DNA from: an uncultured Bacteroidales bacterium
Lineage (GTDB): Bacteria > Bacteroidota > Bacteroidia > Bacteroidales > P3
Assembly: GCA_947167075.1 (NCBI GenBank)
Contig: CAMVGR010000001.1
Span: forward strand, 238,823 to 302,822
Reading direction: 5' to 3'
DNA: 64,000 nucleotides
Shown here piece after piece: positions 62,175-64,000 of this stretch. Positions within the stretch are counted from its first letter, which is position 1; each line of letters starts with the position of its first letter. Made by a program: the position numbers and the translations under genes. Below the pieces are notes generated by a model. The model saw only the letters and a list, made by a program, of their open reading frames with translations, had not been told where the DNA came from and searched no databases.

Positions 62175-62540
62175 TCAATTCTCAATTCCCTTAGTAATAG
62201 CCTCCAGATCCTCGAGCGATACCTCTTTCTTGTCGACCAGAAACGATACCATTGCCCGTGTCGACGAACCGAAGAAGCGGTGCGCGATGCTTCCTAGCAT
62301 ACGCTGCATATACTCCTCGCGACTGATGAGCGGATAGTAGCGGTTCGATCGGTTGAAAGTCTCATGGGCCACAAAGCCCTTCTGCTCCAGCACACGTACC
62401 ACAGTGAGCACTGTGTTGTAGGCTACATCAGTCTCCACTGCATTGACAATCTCGTTGGCAAAACCTTGCCCCACCTTCCAGATGGCTTGCATCACTTGTT
62501 CCTCGGCCTTGGTCAACTCTTTAATCTCTTTTGTTTTCAT
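62175..62540 (-). CDS. blaI: BlaI/MecI family repressor
   Basis: A 121-residue winged-helix regulator (LTKAEEQVMQAIWKVGQG; AYNTVLTVVRVLEQKGFV) of the BlaI/MecI/CopY family, with a C-terminal dimerisation helix. It probably represses its own operon and is cleaved when the downstream M56 protease is activated. A candidate operator, AACTA-6-TAGTT, lies 21 bp upstream. No beta-lactamase gene is in the window, so the controlled function may be other than resistance. Confidence 0.92.
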   Translation of the reverse strand: MKTKEIKELTKAEEQVMQAIWKVGQGFANEIVNAVETDVAYNTVLTVVRVLEQKGFVAHETFNRSNRYYPLISREEYMQRMLGSIAHRFFGSSTRAMVSFLVDKKEVSLEDLEAITKGIEN

Positions 62541-62560
62541 AACTATACTATGTTGTGTTT

Positions 62561-62576
62561 AACTATATTTCTAGTT
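62561..62576. promoter_or_regulatory. Candidate BlaI operator
   Basis: Perfect dyad AACTA-TATTTC-TAGTT between a possible -7 box (minus-strand TACCTTTA, 62592-62585) and the blaI start. Dyads placed this way are typical of BlaI autoregulation. Confidence 0.45.
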
Positions 62577-62682
62577 GAAGAACGTAAAGGTAAACCCAAT
62601 ATTGTATAGGGGTGAAAAATATTTTTAATCACATTCCCCCTCGGGTACAGATAAGGGGAGCGTAGGAGAGGGTATTTAGAAA

Positions 62683-62717
62683 GAAGAGCATCCCCGAACT
62701 GTTCGGGGATGCTCTTC
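62683..62717 (-). terminator. Terminator of the ribosomal-protein operon
   Basis: A 17-bp perfect stem GAAGAGCATCCCCGAAC / GTTCGGGGATGCTCTTC with a one-base centre, followed on the minus strand by TTTCT; 22 bp past the rplI stop. Confidence 0.88.
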
Positions 62718-62738
62718 TATAATTTGTCTATCTGGCGA

Positions 62739-63182
62739 TTATTCGGCGACGACCTCGAGGTTGAGCTCAGCCTTGATCTCTTTATAGACGTTGACCTTGG
62801 CAGTATAGTTGCCGACGGTCTTGATGGTCTCGACGACGATGTCCTTGCGGTCCACATCGTAGTTGTGCTGCTCCTTGAGAGCCTCAGCAACCATAATGTT
62901 GTTAACACCACCGAAGAGCTGTCCGTTCTCACCGACTTTGACGATGAGCTTCACGGTCTTGCCGTTGAGGGCAGCCTGCTGGGTCTCAGCGTTCTTGCGG
63001 AGGGCTTCCTCCTTGTGGGCGCGCTGACGCAGGTTCTCGGCATGGATCTTCTTGTTCGTCGGGGTGGCAATAATAGCCATTCCTTTAGGAAGGAGGTAGT
63101 TGTTGGCATAGCCGTTCTTCACTTTGACGATTTCGTCCTTGTAGCCCAAGTTGGCCACATCTTGTTTCAGTATGATTTCCAT
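62739..63182 (-). CDS. rplI: 50S ribosomal protein L9
   Basis: A 147-residue ribosomal protein with the signature N-terminal domain MEIILKQDVANLGYKDEIVK and GYANNYLLPKGMA, a long connecting helix and a C-terminal domain. Last gene of the rpsF-rpsR-rplI operon, 18 bp after rpsR, before a strong terminator. Confidence 0.97.
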   Translation of the reverse strand: MEIILKQDVANLGYKDEIVKVKNGYANNYLLPKGMAIIATPTNKKIHAENLRQRAHKEEALRKNAETQQAALNGKTVKLIVKVGENGQLFGGVNNIMVAEALKEQHNYDVDRKDIVVETIKTVGNYTAKVNVYKEIKAELNLEVVAE

Positions 63183-63200
63183 CTATTCTTCCTCCTTATA

Positions 63201-63467
63201 TTATTTAAGACAATCGGCGACGTAGGGCATCAGTGCAATGTGACGGGCACGTTTGATGGCCTGAGACACTTTTTTCTGGTACTTGTTTGAGGTACCGGTG
63301 ATGCGGCGGGGCAGAATCTTACCCTGCTCGTTGACGAACTTCAGCAGGAAGTCGGCGTCTTTATAATCGATATATTTGATACCAAGCTTTTTGAAGCGGC
63401 AGTATTTTTTGCGCTGAGTTTCCACAGCGATAGGAGTCAAATATTTGATTTCGCTTTCGTTTGCCAT
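63201..63467 (-). CDS. rpsR: 30S ribosomal protein S18
   Basis: An 88-residue protein with [16 protein letters not shown] and the RNA-binding [20 protein letters not shown] block. ATG 63467 (MANES) is chosen; the frame is open ten codons upstream but the longer version is not typical. Located between rpsF and rplI, the usual Bacteroidota order. Confidence 0.96.
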   Translation of the reverse strand: MANESEIKYLTPIAVETQRKKYCRFKKLGIKYIDYKDADFLLKFVNEQGKILPRRITGTSNKYQKKVSQAIKRARHIALMPYVADCLK

Positions 63468-63497
63468 TTCTTTAACTTTTTTGACGGTTAGACACAA

Positions 63498-63866
63498 TTA
63501 AGCATTGACGATGTTTTCGCTGGTGGCTGTTGTTTCAGCTTTCTTGGCACGCTTCTTCTCGTTGTAAGCCACAGCGTGTTTGTCCAAACTGACGGTGAGG
63601 AAGCGGAGCAGACGCTCGTCGCGTTTGTAGGCAACCTCGAGGTCGTTGATGACGCTACCTTCGGCTTTGAATTCTATCAGATAATAGAACCCTGTGGTTT
63701 TTTTGCGGATAGGGTAGGCCAGTTTGCGCATGCCCCAATTGTTCTCGTACACGATTTCTGCACCTTTGCTGGTGAGTAGGTCGATGTACTTCTTTACCGT
63801 TTCCTTCATCTGATCTTCAGACAAAACGGGAGTTGCAATGAAAACGGTTTCGTACTGTTTTACCAT
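63498..63866 (-). CDS. rpsF: 30S ribosomal protein S6
   Basis: A 122-residue protein with YETVFIATPVLSEDQ and the Lys-rich C-terminus; partner of S18 in the small-subunit platform. First gene of the operon; a tRNA gene and its terminator lie just upstream. Confidence 0.96.
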   Translation of the reverse strand: MVKQYETVFIATPVLSEDQMKETVKKYIDLLTSKGAEIVYENNWGMRKLAYPIRKKTTGFYYLIEFKAEGSVINDLEVAYKRDERLLRFLTVSLDKHAVAYNEKKRAKKAETTATSENIVNA

Positions 63867-63900
63867 TAGTTGTGTTGTTTATTTGTTTATATTATAAAAT

Positions 63901-63926
63901 AAAAAAGCAGAACCCATGTTCTGCTT
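63901..63926 (-). terminator. Terminator after tRNA-Thr
   Basis: Stem AAGCAGAAC / GTTCTGCTT with a four-base loop, and a T-tract on the minus strand (the plus-strand A run at 63897-63906). Confidence 0.8.
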
Positions 63927-63936
63927 AACTTTTTTG

Positions 63937-64000
<64 letters not shown>

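Overview
The window looks like a chromosome segment of a Bacteroidales bacterium (phylum Bacteroidota); I cannot place the family. The evidence is promoters of the form TTTG-19/20 nt-TAnnTTTG, proteins with type IX secretion (T9SS) C-terminal sorting domains, a C10 peptidase with a BACON domain, a TamL-type lipoprotein barrel, DUF4249, DUF6266 and IPExxxVDY-like proteins, a BlaI/M56-TonB pair, and a tRNA without encoded CCA. GC content is moderate, but the first ~2.4 kb is clearly AT-richer.

Layout. 1-6491 (minus): a compact five-gene operon in which a DUF4007 protein, a large P-loop ATPase, a DndC-like PAPS-reductase-family protein and a short DUF262 protein with a DGQQR motif match SspB, SspC, SspD and the sensor half of SspE of single-strand DNA phosphorothioation defence. 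A fifth gene runs off the window edge. 6492-7986: about 1.5 kb without genes but rich in short repeats and palindromes. 7987-16076: proS, then an envelope run (outer-membrane protein, waaA, tamL, EamA transporter) and a convergent yfcE-like/ATPase pair. 16285-16735: an internally deleted copy of a T9SS-protein cassette whose full copies lie at 26.7-28.7 kb and 43.8-45.8 kb. 16792-22368: HD-domain c-di-nucleotide phosphodiesterase, YfhO protein, glycosyltransferase. 22365-26585 (minus): phosphonate operon (cytidylyltransferase-PEP mutase fusion, phosphonopyruvate decarboxylase, iron-dependent alcohol dehydrogenase, LicD). 28873-33569: flippase, small lipoprotein, radical SAM protein, IPExxxVDY-like protein, pepD. 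33644-43662 (minus): DUF4412-like protein, ftsK, two small CxC lipoproteins, MauE-thioredoxin protein, atypical PurF, helical-repeat protein, C10 peptidase. 46125-54041: D-lysine 5,6-aminomutase (kamD, kamE) and atoA, an outer-membrane protein, a GH2-fold protein lacking both catalytic glutamates, a DUF4249 lipoprotein. 54421-64000: trigger factor, porin-like protein, rhodanese lipoprotein, PatB-type lyase, DUF6266, LRR lipoprotein, M56-TonB/BlaI, rplI-rpsR-rpsF and a partial tRNA-Thr.

The most unusual features are the Ssp-like operon with a detached short DUF262 sensor and an unknown terminal gene; an intergenic repeat family with an exact 11-bp period present at five loci in conserved unit order, plus two unrelated arrays with the same period; the duplicated T9SS cassette with a deletion derivative; and a 9-bp in-frame CTAG repeat inside waaA.
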